Assembly (NCBI GenBank): GCA_021822115.1 | Contig: JAJZSA010000083.1 | Location: 1-8,986 of the forward strand | Direction of reading: 5' to 3' | DNA from: Pseudomonadota bacterium | GTDB taxonomy: Bacteria; Pseudomonadota; Gammaproteobacteria; Burkholderiales; Gallionellaceae | Length of the DNA stretch: 8,986 nucleotides | Shown: positions 6,336 through 8,986 of the stretch, piece after piece | Position numbering within the stretch: the stretch's first letter is position 1 | How the letters are laid out: every line of letters starts with the position of its first letter | The notes under the pieces: generated by a model | Told to the model about the DNA's origin: nothing | Databases searched by the model: none | What the model saw: the letters and a program-made list of their open reading frames with translations, nothing else | Position numbers and translations under genes: made by a program

Positions 6336-7247
6336 TCAGCGGCCCGTGCTCATGCCCATCAGCAAGGCTTCGGTGACGGCCTGCTTGATCTGCGCCTCGG
6401 ACAGATATCCGCCGATCGTCGGTTTGAGCGCCAGTGCGCGCGGGTTGTCGCCGGCCAGCTCCATCAGGGTATAGGCGCGGACAAGATCCTGCGGCACGCC
6501 GTGGCTGTTGATGAAGGCGACGCCGAGGTCGACCATGGCGTTGGAGTTGCCGCCCATGGCGGCCTTGTTCAGCCATTGCACGCCTTCTTCGAACTTCGCT
6601 TGCCGCATGTAATAGACGCCGAGCTCGCCCTGCGCCAATTCATGGCCCTGTTCGGCGGCTTTCAGATACCACTTGCTCGCCTCGTCGGGATTGGCGGTAA
6701 CGCCTTCGCCGTTGGCCAGCAGGTAGCCGATGTTGTATTGGGCGGCCGCAAGATTCTGGTCGGCCGCCTTGCGGTACCACGCCATGGCTTCCTGGTAGCT
6801 TTGCGGAACCTGGTTGCCGTAGTAGTAGCGGTCGCCCATGTCGTTCTGCGCGCGCGCGAAGCCGAGCGCGGCGGAGGTCTTCAGCCACTCGAGCGCGGCG
6901 GCCTTGTCCTCGGCGACGCCCACGCCCTGGGTGTAAGCGAGGCTGAGAGAGTAGGCGGCGACGTCGTGTTTCTGCTGTGCGGCTTTCTGGTACCACGCGA
7001 TGGCGGCCTTGTTATCGATTTCCACGCCGAGCCCGAGGCCCAGCATCTGACCGACGTGGAACTGGGCGTCGGCGTTGCCCTTGTCGGCGAGGGCACGCCA
7101 TTCCTTCATGGCCGTGGCGTAATCCTTCTTCTCCATCGCGGCCTCGGCCTCCTTCTGACCGGCATGAGCCGGGAAAATGAAGGCGGCGCAGAGCAGGCCG
7201 GCCAGGGTGCGGGATGCGGCGTGAAGCAAGCCATTGCGGTGTGTCAT
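6336..7247 (-). CDS. Exported Sel1-repeat protein, 303 residues
   Basis: The protein opens with a signal peptide: arginines at 4 and 13, hydrophobic TLAGLLCAAFIF, and a likely cleavage site after AHA (residue 29), so it is probably periplasmic. The rest is about six Sel1-type helical repeats of ~36 residues, e.g. AIAWYQKAAQQKHDVAAYSL, AMAWYRKAADQNLAAAQYNI and ASKWYLKAAEQGHELAQGEL, most with a G-x-G turn followed by a short acidic stretch. One repeat (near RQAKFEEGVQWL) is shortened. Sel1 repeats are scaffolds for protein binding, and no enzymatic residues are evident. It follows a larger Sel1 gene after 28 bp, so the two are probably co-transcribed. A cell-envelope role is possible; the partner is unknown. 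Confidence 0.92.
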   Translation of the reverse strand: MTHRNGLLHAASRTLAGLLCAAFIFPAHAGQKEAEAAMEKKDYATAMKEWRALADKGNADAQFHVGQMLGLGLGVEIDNKAAIAWYQKAAQQKHDVAAYSLSLAYTQGVGVAEDKAAALEWLKTSAALGFARAQNDMGDRYYYGNQVPQSYQEAMAWYRKAADQNLAAAQYNIGYLLANGEGVTANPDEASKWYLKAAEQGHELAQGELGVYYMRQAKFEEGVQWLNKAAMGGNSNAMVDLGVAFINSHGVPQDLVRAYTLMELAGDNPRALALKPTIGGYLSEAQIKQAVTEALLMGMSTGR

Positions 7248-7253
7248 GGGTGT

Positions 7254-7259
7254 CTCCTC
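7254..7259 (-). promoter_or_regulatory. Strong Shine-Dalgarno of the smaller Sel1-repeat gene
   Basis: GAGGAG on the minus strand lies 6 nt before the ATG at 7247. It is the best ribosome binding site in the window and fixes the start of this gene. Confidence 0.8.
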
Positions 7260-7275
7260 AAAGTGATGGATGGTT

Positions 7276-8986
7276 TCAGCGCAGCGTTTGCAATTCCTTC
7301 TCCGCCTCCGGATGGCCCAGCGCGCGGGCTTTCTCCAGCCACTGGCGAGCCAGCGCTACGTCGCGCGGGAGGTACTGACCGTCACGGTAATACTGTCCCA
7401 AGGTGATTGCGGCATGCGGGCTGTACTGGCTGCCCATGACCGCAGCTTTCTCCAGCAGCGTGGCACCGAGGCTGTTGCGCGGGCCGCCGACACCGCGCAG
7501 CAGCAAGTCGCCGTAATTGATGATACCCATGACATTGCCCTGTTCAGCACTGCGCCGCGCCCATTCGCGCGCTGCGACGGGGTCGGCAGGCACCAGCTCC
7601 CCGACTTCCAGGAAGTTGGCGTAGTTGGCCTGCGCCTCGGCATGGCCGCCTTCTGCGGCAGCCCGCATCATGCGTACCGCACGCGGGACGTCCGCTGCCG
7701 TGTTGGGGCTGCCGGGGAACAGCAGCATGGACGCGTCGAACTGCGCCTTGACCACGCCGGCATCCGCCGCCCGCAGCAGCCAGCGTTCCGCCTCGGCGTG
7801 ATCCACCGCGCCGCCTACCCCCTGCGACAGGCAGAGCGAATAGGAATACATGCCCGGCGCATAACCGGCGGTGGCCGATTTCGCGACCCATTGCCGTCCC
7901 GCGACATCGTCTTTGGCGATAGCCCTGCCGTTGAAATAAGCGTCGGCCAGCAGGTACATCGCCATGCCATCGCCTGCCTCGGCGCCGCGCTTCGCATACT
8001 CAATGGCTTTCTCGCGGTCCTGCGCGATGCCGTATTGCGCACCGTTCACATGGAGCGAAGCGAGGTCGCCGTAGAGCTGCGGGAAATCGCGTGCGGCCGA
8101 TTCATACCATTGCAGCGCCTGTGCCGTGTCGCGCGGCACGCCGTTGCCGGTCATCAGCGTCTGCGCGGCGAACATCTGCGCCGCGCTGTCCCCGGCCATG
8201 GCGGCCGGGCGCAGATATTCCATTGCGGCGCGCGCATCGGCGGCGAGGCCGCCACGGCCCAGCAACAGCGCGCGGCCGTAGCCGCTCTGCCCGCGCGCGC
8301 TGCCCTTGTCCGCGGCCAGCTTGTACCAGCGCACCGCCTCGGCATCGTTCTTCGTCGTGCCGAGGCCGAACTCGTACATCGTGCCGGCGTTGCCGAGCGC
8401 GGTCTCCTCGCCGCCCTGTGCCGCCTGCAGGGTATAGCGGAAGGCGGCTGCGTCGTCCCTGGCCACGCCGATGCCGTTGGCATACATCGCGCCGAGCGCA
8501 CTGGCAGCCAGCACATCCCCGCCGCGGGCGGCCAGCTCATACCACTGCGCCGCAGTGGTGGCGTTCTGCTGTGCTGCACCGACCCCGGCGCGATACGCAT
8601 CGCCCAGCGTGCGCGCCACCGTGGCGTCGCCATTGCGCGCGGCGGCTTCCATGCGCTGCAGGATCTCGTAGCCGCTGGGCTCGCGCGGTTGCGATGCGGC
8701 AGCAGCCCTTGCCGCCTGCCGTTCGGCGCGCTCCGCCGCCTCGGCATCGGCCATCGCACGCTGGAAGGCGGCGAAGCGCGCATCCCGTTCGCGCGCGCGG
8801 CGTTCGTAATAACCGGCGGTCTGCCGCGCCATGTCGGCTTGCGCGCCGGCGATGATGCCATCGGTGCTGCGCTGCTCGGCGCGCAGCAACTCGTTCATGC
8901 GCGAACTGAAACGGTCGGCCTCGAACTGGCTGCGCCAGTCGGCCTGGGCGGATGCGGCACAGGCCGACAGCAGCAGGAACAACAGC
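7276..8986 (-). CDS. Large exported Sel1-repeat protein, N-terminus cut by window edge
   Basis: The visible 569 residues begin inside a signal sequence (LLFLLLSACAASAQADW); the true start is beyond the window. Cleavage could be by signal peptidase I after AQA, or at the lipobox-like LSAC to give a lipoprotein; the missing N-terminus leaves this open. A charged, Ala/Arg/Glu-rich helical stretch follows, possibly a coiled coil (YYERRARERDARF through AAERAERQAARAA). Some 12-13 Sel1 repeats fill the rest, e.g. AAQWYELAARGGDVLAASAL, AVRWYKLAADKGSARGQSGY and AREWARRSAEQGNVMGIINY. The frame is open to a TGA at 7276. No catalytic domain is seen, so a periplasmic scaffold role is inferred. It heads, or is inside, an operon with the smaller Sel1 gene. 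Confidence 0.9.
   Translation of the reverse strand, partial: LLFLLLSACAASAQADWRSQFEADRFSSRMNELLRAEQRSTDGIIAGAQADMARQTAGYYERRARERDARFAAFQRAMADAEAAERAERQAARAAAASQPREPSGYEILQRMEAAARNGDATVARTLGDAYRAGVGAAQQNATTAAQWYELAARGGDVLAASALGAMYANGIGVARDDAAAFRYTLQAAQGGEETALGNAGTMYEFGLGTTKNDAEAVRWYKLAADKGSARGQSGYGRALLLGRGGLAADARAAMEYLRPAAMAGDSAAQMFAAQTLMTGNGVPRDTAQALQWYESAARDFPQLYGDLASLHVNGAQYGIAQDREKAIEYAKRGAEAGDGMAMYLLADAYFNGRAIAKDDVAGRQWVAKSATAGYAPGMYSYSLCLSQGVGGAVDHAEAERWLLRAADAGVVKAQFDASMLLFPGSPNTAADVPRAVRMMRAAAEGGHAEAQANYANFLEVGELVPADPVAAREWARRSAEQGNVMGIINYGDLLLRGVGGPRNSLGATLLEKAAVMGSQYSPHAAITLGQYYRDGQYLPRDVALARQWLEKARALGHPEAEKELQTLR

Overview
The window looks like chromosomal DNA of a high-GC, flagellated, glutathione-making betaproteobacterium. 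The evidence is the family of glutamate-cysteine ligase (the 'T. ferrooxidans type' GshA), a betaproteobacterial-style MotB, and high third-position GC. A Nitrosomonadales/Gallionellaceae-like source is only a guess. Every convincing gene is on the minus strand, so the window reads right to left. I see no mobile element, CRISPR array, tRNA or rRNA.

Right block (8986 to 6336): two consecutive genes for exported Sel1-repeat proteins. The larger one is cut by the window edge; the smaller follows after 28 bp with a strong ribosome binding site.

Middle block (about 6302 to 2033), the most interesting part: a good sigma70-type promoter drives a roughly 190-nt leader carrying a near-textbook cyclic di-GMP-I (GEMM-I) riboswitch aptamer. 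Behind it lies a visible expression platform. A 13-bp hairpin buries the Shine-Dalgarno sequence of the first gene, and 10 nt of the same hairpin are perfectly complementary to the ligand-binding core of the aptamer. Four genes follow in close succession: a small soluble histidine kinase without a sensor domain, a response regulator fused to a long TPR-like region, a MotB stator protein with no motA beside it, and an unrecognised 234-residue protein. The simplest reading is that c-di-GMP turns off translation of the kinase at the head of a motility-related operon.

Left block (about 1990 to 1): gshA, with a possible extended -10 promoter of its own, and an apbE-type FAD:protein FMN transferase lipoprotein gene. 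They are joined by an ATGA stop/start overlap; apbE runs off the left edge.
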